This document shows positions 9,428-20,100 of a stretch of 64,000 nt of DNA, piece after piece (positions within the stretch are counted from its first letter, which is position 1; each line of letters starts with the position of its first letter). The stretch comes from Hypomesus transpacificus. Its lineage: Eukaryota > Chordata > Actinopteri > Osmeriformes > Osmeridae. Position numbers and translations under genes: made by a program. Location of the stretch: NCBI RefSeq assembly GCF_021917145.1, contig NC_061070.1, positions 19,250,959 to 19,314,958 on the forward strand, in the 5' to 3' direction. The notes under the pieces are model-generated. The model did no database searches. It was not told the DNA's origin and saw only the letters and a program-made list of their open reading frames with translations.

Positions 9428-10781
9428 AAGAGGAGGGCAAGGGACAAAAAATGGTGTTCTACGATATTAATTGACTTTAGGAATCTGTCAAATGCTCGTT
9501 ATATACTTGTGTTGTTTCAATGTCTGCGCTTCCCGATCAGTCCCATCTATCATCTGCTCCTCTATGTCACAAACTCAGACATTATCACATTTTTTATGTG
9601 TTTTTAATTTCTAAGATATATTCAAGTGAAGGAAATAGTCCAAGGCAGTTCCAAAACTTTAAAGTAAATTCACAGGTCCAATTATGGAAAAGCTTTCAAC
9701 TCATTTGTCAACTCATTTGTCTCACCCATAGTGGCATGTATCATTACTATTACTCAGGAGGCGATACATACATTACCAATATCCACCCCAAGGATACACG
9801 TACCCACTCAGATATACTCAGACAACTATCTCTTATTTTTGTGTATTTGAAATTGTGCCCCCCATAATCCTGATAATTATGATCAGAAATTGCACTTATT
9901 GCCCTGCACTAGAAGCTCACTACTGCTCCTACCTTCCCATTGTAAGCTTCACCACTGTATAATCACTACTGCTCCTACCTTCTCATTGTAAGCTTCATCA
10001 CTGTATAATCACTACTGCTCCTACCTTTCCATTGTAAGCTTCATCACTGTATAATCACTACTGCTCCTACCTTTCCATTGTAAGCTTCATCACTGTACAA
10101 TCACTACTGCTCCTACCTTTCCATTGTAAGCTTCATCACTGTATAATCACTACTGCTCCTACCTTTCCATTGTAAGCTTCATCACTGTACAATCACTACT
10201 GCTCCTACCTTTCCATTGTAAGCTTCATCACTGTATAATCATTCATGATGACTTCATAGTCCCATGACATGCAGCCTGTTCAGAACATTGCTTTACTCCA
10301 TTTCTGAATACCTTTCTCAAATACAGCAGTAGTCTTGACAGGTAATTTGCATGGTGAAACAGAAAACAATAAAGGGAAGATGAACAGGTATAACAAGTAT
10401 AACAGGTATGACGGGTATGACAGGTATGACAAAATATGGTAAAACTCTTTATTTTCTTTAACCCATGGCTTTTCTAGTATTTTCTCTTTCGGCATGACAC
10501 TATTATTTAATAATATCAAAGTTAAACTTCCAAATATATATATATGTATATATTCATTACATTCATGAAAGACATCCATATTGATTGATTTGATCTTCTA
10601 TGATTTCTATGGAAGTATTTACAGAATCCCTTCCCAGAAGTATAATAATACACACTACTTCCACCTAGTGTCAGAAGTAAGGTATTACAAAACAGGCCTA
10701 CACAGCACATACACAAAAAAGACACACAGTAAAAACGCTCTAATCAATCAAAAAATATTACCACGGCAAAGCACAATCTCG
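9428..10781. other. Convergent srd5a2 / mkks 3' flank with two facing poly(A) signals
   Basis: The stops of srd5a2 (9427, +) and mkks (10782, -) face each other. The first + strand AATAAA noticed after srd5a2 is at 10368-10373. A minus-strand AATAAA (seen as TTTATT at 10448-10453) suits mkks. The inferred transcripts would end within tens of bases of each other. The interval also contains a 46-bp minisatellite, a 10-bp repeat (10385-10433) and a TA-rich run (10538-10556). Confidence 0.5.
9916..10242 (+). repeat. 46-bp minisatellite, about 7 copies
   Basis: The unit contains GCTCCTACCTTTCCATTG, an AAGCTT (HindIII) site and CATCACTGTATAATCACTAC. Copies differ by isolated substitutions. It lies in the probable srd5a2 3'UTR. 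Confidence 0.9.
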
Positions 10782-11213
10782 CTAGTTTACATCTTGAATG
10801 ATATACCTAATATCCAACACAAGATTAGCGGTCTCCACGGCAACTTGCAGAGCATTGAGCTTGGCTGTGAAAGAGTCCAGCAGCCGAGGCTTGGCGGTGG
10901 ACCTTCTAATCACACCTGCCGGGGGAAACTCCAGGTAGTGGCAGTTAAGGGGGGTCCACTCCAGCCCCGGCCTGTTCTCCAGCAGGCCACACCCACAGGC
11001 GCTGGCCACGCACCCCCACCCGCCCTGGGTGGCCTCATCTTTGGGAGCGGTCCAGCGGTGAGCATGTGACAGATCTATGAGGCATTCTCCACCCTCGTGC
11101 TCCAGCGAGCGGGCGACAGACTCCAGGGAGCAGCAGAACGCCTGCATTCCCAGCAGATACTCGGCATTAGAACACCCAACTGCACACGCTGACTCTGCTC
11201 CTCCCTCCTGGCT
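10782..11213 (-). CDS. mkks: mkks terminal coding exon
   Basis: The acceptor CATCACAG ends at 11214. This site is preferred over ATTTCAG at about 11230 because only it keeps the frame from exon 3. It encodes [13 protein letters not shown] through [20 protein letters not shown], stop TAG 10784-10782. Confidence 0.92.
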   Translation of the reverse strand, partial: SQEGGAESACAVGCSNAEYLLGMQAFCCSLESVARSLEHEGGECLIDLSHAHRWTAPKDEATQGGWGCVASACGCGLLENRPGLEWTPLNCHYLEFPPAGVIRRSTAKPRLLDSFTAKLNALQVAVETANLVLDIRYIIQDVN

Positions 11214-12955
11214 CTGTGATGGAAACATAACTGAAATGCTGTACCACCGTCATACTGGAAACACAGTGATAGCCATCTGCGCCATAGCTCACGTGCTGCC
11301 ACTGGATGTGTGAGGGAGGTGCGCACCTTGTGTCTGATGTGAGCTGCCAGGTGTGTCTCTGTGCACCCCCCTCCTAGGAGAGCAGAGGGTTCTCTGAGGG
11401 TTAGCCTCAGCACCCGCTCTGCCTTCCCACACGCCACCTGAAATACACCACAGGACTTCAGAACACAGAAAGTAACATTCCTCATCAGACGTTAGAGTAC
11501 AATAGAGTCAAGTACTCATCAATGATGCAAAGGTTTTTTGGAAACTTTTTAGAATTATTTTTTTATACCTATTTCTTCAACCTTAGAATGTTTTATTTGA
11601 AAATGTCTTTGTAACCTTTAAAAACGTTTAAACGTTTATAAACTAAATGTTGGTTTAAGATACGCCAACACGAAGAAGAACTGAAACAGGAAGTGAGGTC
11701 GTGCTCACCTTCAGCTCATTAAGCATGGTTTCGTTCCTGTGGCAGAGGACCATGGTGCAGACAACCGGCTCCCCAACAGGAAGCAGATGAAGCATCTGTT
11801 TGGATCCAAACTGTTTTACGGTCACACCTTTCACCTGTCCGTAGGCCCCAGGTGGGATTGGAGAGTAGAACGTGGATACAGGCTGAGCACCTAAGAGATT
11901 AATTCACAATAGGTTGGGGAACTAAGACATGAGTTTGTTTCTTAGTGGCTGAATAGCTTCTTGTCATACATACCCGTCATTTGAAGGATTGGCTCCACTT
12001 GTGTGACTCCTAGTCTCTCTATCACAACGACATTGTGTCTCCTGAGGTAATGCTGCAGGACTGGATGGATTACCTTCTGACAGGCAAACACGACCACGTT
12101 CTCCTTCACCGCCTGCTCCCCCAGTTTCAGGAGCTGGTCCAGGACGTCTGACTCTGGATCAGCCCCTGGCTGCACCTCCACAGTCCCCTCACCCAGGCCA
12201 GCCAGATCCCCAGAGAGAGACACATTGAACAACACCAGGCGGAGTCCGACTGACAGATTATCCACATTTGTGAGGGAAAGCATGTCTGGTGCCTCCACCA
12301 GCAAACCTGGAAACACGACAGAGTGGAGCACAGGCTGCCCTTCGATGGGGACGGTCATTGTTCTGCCTAGACAGACCTTGCCTGGGGAGCTGCATGGGAC
12401 ACCCAGTAAGAAGGCCTGGACAGTCAGTGTGCTGACATGCTGTAGTTCTCCCTCTGTCAGCATACAAGCTGGTTTGCTGGATATTACAGTGTGGGCTAAA
12501 GTTACCAAACTCTGGCTGCTGGAGTAGTCTATTTTGACTTTACAAGAGCATACTTCCTGATTAAGATAACTGGTACACATTCCCAGTATTTGTCTGTACA
12601 CTTTTATTGCAACGCTTCCCCTCAGACCAGACTCCCTCGCTTGGTGAATGAGGGAAAAGCAAAGAATGCCAGTAAACAAACCACAGTCACTAAAACGCGA
12701 CACATGATTAAGAATCGAAGCTGTGATAAGTTTGAGCAAAGGTTCCGATGAAGGAACGGCTTGAAGGAGCACAGAAGACGTAGAAGTTGTTAAGACGTGT
12801 CCTCCCACGTTGTTGTGTACTTGCTTTAGTCTGCCTTTGGGTCCGAAAGAAGACGAGAGGATCTGCCACATAAGGCACATTTTACGATAGATTTCACTGT
12901 TACTCAACGGACAATCAGTGCAAACAGATGGTGATTTTTTGGAGAGTCGAGACAT
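10782..12955 (-). CDS. mkks: mkks / bbs6, McKusick-Kaufman/Bardet-Biedl chaperonin-like protein (gene level, complete coding region)
   Basis: Coding exons on the minus strand are 12955-11974, 11890-11709, 11437-11327 and 11213-10782 (982+182+111+432 bp), giving 568 residues against 570 in human MKKS. BBS6 is a divergent group II chaperonin subunit. With BBS10, BBS12 and CCT subunits it assembles the BBSome core for ciliary trafficking, at the basal body/pericentriole. Visible signatures are the start [109 protein letters not shown] and the C-terminal [18 protein letters not shown]. The single large first coding exon is typical of MKKS. The gene is head-to-head with slx4ip and tail-to-tail with srd5a2. 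Two upstream ORFs precede the start. Confidence 0.96.
11327..11437 (-). CDS. mkks: mkks coding exon 3
   Basis: The acceptor ATTTCAG ends at 11438 and the donor GTGCGC follows 11327. Its 37 codons include [20 protein letters not shown] and end in HIRHK. Confidence 0.94.
11709..11890 (-). CDS. mkks: mkks coding exon 2
   Basis: The acceptor CTTAG sits at 11895-11891 and the donor GTGAGC follows 11709. It encodes [37 protein letters not shown] and the segment ending NETMLNELK. It is too interrupted to show as a long open frame but matches human MKKS in order and phase. Confidence 0.93.
11974..12955 (-). CDS. mkks: mkks coding exon 1 (large)
   Basis: ATG is at 12955-12953 and the donor GTATGT follows 11974. 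It encodes 327 codons plus one base, from MSRLSKKS to VEPILQMTG; the last Gly codon is split G|GT. The exon covers the equatorial, intermediate and most of the apical-like regions. Confidence 0.96.
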
Positions 12956-12962
12956 GGCTCAT
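12915..12962 (-). CDS. Overlapping upstream ORF at the mkks start
   Basis: A minus-strand ATG at 12962-12960 opens a 15-codon frame ([15 protein letters not shown]) that ends at TGA 12917-12915. It overlaps the first 41 bases of mkks coding sequence in another frame. A ribosome that initiates here would bypass the main ATG. Human MKKS mRNA is known to carry regulatory upstream ORFs. Translation of this one is inferred. Confidence 0.45.
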   Translation of the reverse strand: MSHVSTLQKITICLH

Positions 12963-13001
12963 GTCGTTAGCTCAACTGTGCAGCTAGCTAGCAGATATGA
13001 G

Positions 13002-13094
13002 TTACTGTATACTGTGGATCAAATAGAAAAATCTCAAAGTTGTTTTGAAGCCATTAACGTTAGTACACTTTCCAACTGTGCGGTACGACATCAT
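13002..13094 (-). CDS. mkks upstream ORF (30 codons) in the putative 5' leader
   Basis: Tandem ATGs at 13094 and 13091 (minus) open a frame MMSYRTVGKCTN... that closes at TAA 13004-13002. It encodes 30 residues with a short hydrophobic Phe/Leu/Tyr stretch near its C-terminus. It lies between the CRE site and the mkks ATG. It is real only if the transcript starts upstream of 13094 and this part is not spliced out. Confidence 0.35.
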   Translation of the reverse strand: MMSYRTVGKCTNVNGFKTTLRFFYLIHSIQ

Positions 13095-13183
13095 GGTAAC
13101 AAATGAACGGCAATATACATATAAAGTTAAAGATTAAAATTAAGTTGTTGCTGTAAGACAAGAAGTTGCATGAGTGCAAGAAG

Positions 13184-13191
13184 TGACGTCA
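13184..13191. promoter_or_regulatory. CRE palindrome (CREB/ATF site)
   Basis: It is a perfect TGACGTCA, located 229 bases upstream of the mkks ATG and on the slx4ip side of the mkks upstream ORFs, a position suited to the mkks core promoter. Confidence 0.55.
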
Positions 13192-14091
13192 GCTGTGCTG
13201 CTATCCTATACTTGCCTGACCAGAAATCAACAAAAGGGAGCCGTTGAAATCTAAAAAATATGTTTTTGTGCTTTATTCCAAATCAATTATACAACAAAAT
13301 TGCTATTATAAAACTTTTATCCACATATGGTTGTAGATATCGTGAATGCTTATGTTTAAAAAAAAATAATAATAACAGGCTTTTTTCTGGTTTTCAACTG
13401 TTCCCATGGCACTGGCGATAGCGTCAGGGTCCAACATGTTACTTCAAAACATTTGGCGCAAGAATTGGTAGGTTGAAAATAAGAGTGATGAATACTCGAT
13501 CCAAGATCTATTGAAAACAGAGTGATTAAATTGATTCATAACCAAATGCTGCTTGTTTATTACCCAGACAAGGAATGTATACATTTGTATTGCATACGAT
13601 AACTATGATATATTCTACTTTAATCAGTGCAACTTGAAAACGCAGAGCTATCAAGGATTGATTCGCTAACTAAACTACTACGCGAGATTTACAGTAGCTA
13701 GGTAGTCAAGTAAGATAGCTCTAAGATCTAGGTCGACCAAGTAGTGCTACTACTATTAATTATTTTTATCACAATAAAATACATTAGTGACTAGACTGAC
13801 CTCGATGCGACTGCACTGAAGACACTGGACAGTTTTCTTAAGTTTGGATATCGTTAGATCACGTTGAGCCACTCTTGTGACACCTTTCCTGCTTGGCTGT
13901 AGCACAAACGGTGCTTTAATGCATAGGCTACAATGAAAACTACCTATAACTCTTTCTATGACAAATAGTTTATTTGTAAAATATTGTACCCATAACCAAA
14001 TTAAGAGCGTGTTAACTGGGCATGTTTATTGTTAAAACGGTTCCAAACGTGGCACAGATTCGATACATCGACGTCTTTTTTTTCTTTTCAG

Positions 14092-14147
14092 ATTACAGAC
14101 GCTTCCGGTACCTTTTCAGTATGCCTCCCCTCAAGTTTGTCATTAAG
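14092..14147 (+). CDS. slx4ip: slx4ip start-codon exon (coding part 14121-14147)
   Basis: A strong polypyrimidine acceptor (CTTTTTTTTCTTTTCAG) ends at 14091. ATG at 14121 opens only 9 codons (MPPLKFVIK) before donor GTGAGT at 14148. Bases 14092-14120 are 5'UTR. The 27-bp coding part equals the human arrangement. Confidence 0.85.
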
Positions 14148-17100
14148 GTGAGTGAAAACATGGGTAGCATTACTAAGCCAATATCAGCCGAAGATTGAGG
14201 ACAGCAGCACTGGCTATGTTGGTGTCAAAGTAGTAAATAACTATTCTAGTACTTAGTTAAGTCATGACTTATCGTAGTATAGCACTTCTTAAAGTAACCA
14301 CTAGAGGGTAATGTTGATGTACATTTCAAAAGGGTTGATCCTCCTTTAAAGCTTTTATTTCGCAACCGAGTTTAGCTTGTTGTGAAAGTCTTGGAGGACT
14401 TTCACCACTTCACTTTTTCACTTTCTTTTTGTAAATCAAACTAATGCATGTCATAGATTTACACAAGTTTGCGATCTCCGAAGGCCTAATCCTAGACTAT
14501 CTTCTTCCACTCTTACATCGTAGCCTACCAAACATCCGGTGCTTTTAAAGTTCCGTACATTATTCGGTGATACTGGTGTTAATTCTTCCCCCCAAGTATA
14601 AATAGCCCCAGAGATACAGGGCTGAAGAATCTATTTTACTACACACAGCCACAAGCAGTCAGGCCCTATCAGTAGTAATGCTCTTCAGATGTGTCGCTGA
14701 AGTGCAGGAAAAGCCACTGGTCTCCCCTTGTGTTGATGTTTCATTTATTAAAAGTTCGGGGTAAGGATTGAGAGGACGTTTGCACTGATCTCTCTCATCC
14801 TCTGCATACCATGTGTGCCTGCTTGACCAAATATTGCCCGCACTCTCTTTATCCCTTTCATATGTACGGACTGTTGGATACATACGTGTGCCTCTCTTCC
14901 TTCCTCCCTGGCTGTAGCCAGCTAGCTGTGGGAGAGTGGAACCCTGGAGGTTCACTGAAGGTTTCATTCCCAGCGGGTACATAATGATACTGTTGTGTTA
15001 CTTTCCCTGAGAAAAATCGACCATGCCCGACCACGGAACCACAAACAAGCTTGTTAGAAAAAACAAACAATGGCTTTTAAGGCGCTTCTTTCTGCTCTTC
15101 TTGCGCCAAGACTGATAGATGCCACGTTGTTTGGAGTAAATGATTTTCACTGTGTACACGAGAAGTGAAGGCCTTTCTTCTTTAAAAATCTTCACACTCA
15201 ACTAGGATATTATTGACTAATCTATGGCACCAAGTGATTCTCTTGTTTAGGTGGGCTGTGCTGCAACAGCATGTGTGTGTGTGTCTGCATACGTGCGTGT
15301 CTTTGTGTGTGCGTGTGTGTCTGCATGTGTGTGTGTATTTTTGTGTGTGTGTTTTATGACGCTGGCTCCTCAGATGTTTGGGAGCTGCAACTCTCCCTGG
15401 TCTGAGGAGCAGCAGCCCTCCCTGGTCTGAGGAGCAGCAGCCCTCCCTGGTCTGAGCAGCAGCAGCCCTCCCTGGTCTGAGCAGCAGCAGCTCTCCCTGG
15501 TCTGAGGAACAGCAGCTCTCCCTGGTCCGGTCTGAGGAGCAGCAGCTCACCCTGGTCCGGTCTGAGGAGCAGCAGTTCTCCCTGGTCTGAGGAGCAGCAG
15601 CTCTCCCTGGTCTGGTCTAAGGAGCAGCACCTCTCCCTGGTCTGAGGAGCAGCAGCTCTCCCTGGTCCGGTCTGAGGAGCAGCAGCTCTCCCCCTCATCA
15701 CCCTGCAGGCTGCACACAGCTCTGGGACATTCCCCTCATCACCCTGCAGGCTGCCTCCCGTTACACCCACGGTGGCTTCTTAACCGTCTGATGTTGATAG
15801 AGGCAGGGAGGCAGGAGACGTTGTGCTGCAGTGAGAGACTTTAAGGTTCTGCCACACAGTGCCATGTCCGAGGTTTGTGTGCTGTTTAGTGTTGTTGGCA
15901 CTGTTCAGATGAGCTCACACCAGACCACACATGACGAGGTCCATCTTTGGCCAGCTCAGAGCAGTGTGATTGGCTGACGGTGGAAGGTGCACGGTGTGGC
16001 TGTCTGAGTAGTGTTGAGGAGAGGATACTGCCAGGGTCCCTGGTTCCCTGTGTTGCCTCGTGATGTTGACATTCCCGAGCAAGGCTAAGCTCCTCCACCT
16101 TGGTCTTTGTCTCTGGAGGTTCACTGTGGAGCTCCTGTTTGCTGAGTGTTACCTGGAGACATTCCTGTCTGTTCTTGCTGCTGGAATTCCTCTCCTTGGT
16201 TGTGTCCTGTGTATCAACCAACGCAGAGCTCTCAGGTGTGCCAGCATCCATGTGAATGGAGGAAACTTTGCACACAAAAACACCACAGTGGTTTCTGTAA
16301 ATAACAGAAAGCCTCAGTGTAAATAGAATGAACCTTAATCATGACTTGGTTCGTGTTTTCACCTCCTTTTAAAGAGGGCTGTGACCCGGTTGGGGTCTGT
16401 GAGAATGGAAAGGTTGTTCTTTGCTGGGGTAGGAATGCCAGGTGATTCACTGAACTGTTCACCCAGAGACCTGGGCCTCCCAGCAGGCCGGTCCCACCTG
16501 AGCTGTTCACCCAGAGACCTGTAACCCCCAGCAGGCCAGACCCACCTGAGCTGTTCACCCAGAGACCTGGGCCTCCCAGCAGGCCGGTCCCACCTGAGCT
16601 GTTCACCCAGAGACCTGGGCCTCCCAGCAGGCCGGTCCGTCCCACAGATCTGAAGAGCTCCCCTGGGTCGCTTGCTGAGCTGTGCTCCTCTGTGACTGGG
16701 AGGAAAGAGGAGAGATGTAAGTTTTATTGAGTGAGACCGCATCTGTTGCCCCCTCTCTCTCAGTGTAAACATGTGTGGCTGGTTAGTGTTAGCCTGCGAG
16801 CTAAGTGCAGGGAAGGGGGTCTGGTTCTTATTGGGCTTGATAGCGATGGCAAAGGCCAGGGAGGTGGGGAGGCGTGCTCCAGGCCTCTGGGCCCAGCGCC
16901 CAGCTCTCAGCAGCGCTGGTGGGACTCTGGGAGAGAGATAAGGGGAAGGTAGCGGGTGTCCTGGGAACTGAGGGTGATGTAGACCAGATCCTTGGACACC
17001 AGGGAGAAAAGGGAAAGGCTGCCGCAGTATTGCTTCACCGTTTGTCTGCTTACTGATTAGACTCAGAAAGTAGAAAGGCTTTGTCGTGCTGGGGCCGCAG

Positions 17101-20100
17101 TGAAGCAGGAGACCGCAAGGGTTGAAAGGTAGTTATTTTTTGGCAGGTCATGTTGATCAGATACTTGCCGAGGGAGGGAACTAGAATAGAAAGGTTAGGT
17201 TTATCGGGTGCTTTCGTGCACAGTAAGAGCACACAAAAGGTTGCTGAATGAAAGACTTGGTATTGAGTAGCAGCTAGCCTCTCGTGGTTGGGCTCCACAC
17301 CCTGTACACCACTCTCTAAACACTAAAGCAGCAACAAAGAAGAGCTGGCCCAGTTTACTCTAAAGAGATGAACTTCCTCTGCTTTTAATCGGGTTCTTTT
17401 TTCCCATCACAATTGTCAAAACACAATGTGTGGGTTTCCTAGAGCAAACAGACACTTTGAGCTGAGTGGCTAAGTGTATTTATAGAAATTCATGAGCACG
17501 GTTTGCACAGTAAGGATACCCAAAGAGAAACAAGCGACTGTAAACTAACCCCTCTGTCTTAACCCTAACCCTAAATCTAACCAGATGGCCATCATCAGAG
17601 AGGCAGTTTGAAACTTTATTGAGCATTTGGGATAACACACAGGACCATACAAACAGGTATTCGTCACCCATTCAAATCCATATCCAAAGGCCATACATGG
17701 ATTTCTAATTAGGATGGAATTCTCAGCCTCTTTTAAGATGAGCTCTGTGCTCGTAGAGGATAAAGCACTTGTGGTTTCTATTACGTCCGACACAAAAGAC
17801 CAGGCTAGCTTGGATGGTTCAGGAGACGGGCTGTGACTGGCCTCTGTGGAAGGGCTCATCACTGGGAGGTCAGAGGTCATCCGAGAGGCCCACTGGTCAG
17901 TCTTTGTGGTGGAAGAAGACAGGGTCTATTCTAATCACATGACACGGCTGTATTATCAGCCTTTACACCCCCGGGGGAAATGATTCAATGAGGCCAAGTG
18001 CCTAATTGATTTTTTTGGGTTTGTAAAGGTGACATACCACATGCTGATTGCCTACAGAGCCAAACTCTAGCTACACTTCCCCAAAGGGCAGGTCTAGATA
18101 ATGAGCTGTTCACAGAAGTGTCCCCTAATCAAAGCTCGTTGAGAGCGTGATTGTGTTAGTTTGTTTGCATTCCAGAGGGCCTCCTGCTTTCTGAGAAGCC
18201 CGAAGAAATCACATGCTGTTAGCGTGAGGGTCGGACTAATGCTTATCATTAATGTCCAGTTCTCAGTCTGGCCTGGTCGGCTTCTCTAATGTGATAAAAG
18301 GAAGAAGGAGAAGCTATTCCACGGCTAGCTGTCTGGCTCGCTGCCCAAACCCAACTCAGTCAGGGACTTGTGCAGCCTTTCAGGGGGTTTGGCCTCCTGC
18401 TTCACTCCCAAACAACACTGCTGCTCCCTCGAATTTAACGTATTGATCGTTCTACTTGTGTCTGTCCAGAATCCAGAGTTTTAACATGTGTTCTTAAGTA
18501 ACAAAATAATAATGAAGACGGATGGATTGGCATGTTTTCATTACCTGTCTTTTGGAGATTGATCACGGCCGTTCGCTTAACTTCACTCTCTCTGACTGGG
18601 AGGTACCCTTCAGAGCTTAACTTCACTCTCTCTGACTGGGAGGTACCCTTCAGAGCTTAACTTCACTCTCTCTGACTGGGAGGTACCCTTCAGAGCTTAA
18701 CTTCACTCTCTCTGACTGGGAGGTACCCTTCAGAGCTTAACTTCACTCTCTCTGACTGGGAGGTACCCTTCAGAGCTTAACTTCACTCTCTCTGACTGGG
18801 AGGTACCCTTCAGAGCTTAACTTCACTCTCTCTGACTGGGAGGTACCCTTCAGAGCTTAACTTCACTCTCTCTGACTGGGAGGTACCCTTCAGAGCTTAA
18901 CTTCACTCTCTCTGACTGGGAGGTACCCTTCAGAGCTTAACTTCACTCTCTCTGACTGGGAGGTACCCTTCAGAGCTTAACTTCACTCTCTCTGACTGGG
19001 AGGTACCCTTCAGAGCTTAACTTCACTCTCTCTGACTGGGAGGTACCCTTCAGAGCTTAACTTCACTCTCTCTGACTGGGAGGTACCCTTCAGAGCTTAA
19101 CTTCACTCTCTCTGACTGGGAGGTACCCTTCAGAGCTTAACTTCACTCTCTCTGACTGGGAGGTACCCTTCAGAGCTTAACTTCACTCTCTCTGACTGGG
19201 AGGTACCCTTCAGAGCTTAACTTCACTCTCTCTGACTGGGAGGTACCCTTCAGAGCTTAACTTCACTCTCTCTGACTGGGAGGTACCCTTCAGAGCTTAA
19301 CTTCACTCTCTCTGACTGGGAGGTACCCTTCAGAGCTTAACTTCACTCTCTCTGACTGGGAGGTACCCTTCAGAGCTTAACTTCACTCTCTCTGACTGGG
19401 AGGTACCCTTCAGAGCTTAACTTCACTCTCTCTGACTGGGAGGTACCCTTCAGAGCTTAACTTCACTCTCTCTGACTGGGAGGTACCCTTCAGAGCTTAA
19501 CTTCACTCTCTCTGACTGGGAGGTACCCTTCAGAGCTTAACTTCACTCTCTCTGACTGGGAGGTACCCTTCAGAGCTTAACTTCACTCTCTCTGACTGGG
19601 AGGTACCCTTCAGAGCTTAACTTCACTCTCTCTGACTGGGAGGTACCCTTCAGAGCTTAACTTCACTCTCTCTGACTGGGAGGTACCCTTCAGAGCTTAA
19701 CTTCACTCTCTCTGACTGGGAGGTACCCTTCAGAGCTTAACTTCACTCTCTCTGACTGGGAGGTACCCTTCAGAGCTTAACTTCACTCTCTCTGACTGGG
19801 AGGTACCCTTCAGAGCTTAACTTCACTCTCTCTGACTGGGAGGTACCCTTCAGAGCTTAACTTCACTCTCTCTGACTGGGAGGTACCCTTCAGAGCTTAA
19901 CTTCACTCTCTCTGACTGGGAGGTACCCTTCAGAGCTTAACTTCACTCTCTCTGACTGGGAGGTACCCTTCAGAGCTTAACTTCACTCACTCTGACTGGG
20001 AGGTACCCTTCAGAGCTTAACTTCACTCTCTCTGACTGGGAGGTACCCTTCAGAGCTTAACTTCACTCTCTCTGACTGGGAGGTACCCTTCAGAGCTTAA

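Larger units (their letters stand above)
12963..14091. promoter_or_regulatory. Head-to-head mkks / slx4ip intergenic region, probable bidirectional promoter
   Basis: About 1.1 kb separates the mkks ATG from the slx4ip start-codon exon. A perfect CRE palindrome TGACGTCA lies at 13184-13191 and an E2F-like TTTGGCGC at 13452-13459. The 5' non-coding exon(s) of slx4ip should lie here, but a donor could not be fixed. No protein-coding exon other than the mkks upstream ORFs was seen. Confidence 0.5.
14148..18574 (+). other. slx4ip intron 1, left part
   Basis: No exon was recognised. It contains a CTCF-like CCACTAGAGGGTA (14298-14310), a TG-rich stretch (15270-15350), two minisatellites (15381-15694, 16457-16645) and a short telomere-like TAACCCTAACCC run near 17562-17575. 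Confidence 0.6.

Noticed and set aside
10581..11313. Plus-strand ORFs of 162 and 78 codons
   Set aside because: They are antisense shadows of the mkks terminal exon, which has clear family similarity on the minus strand.
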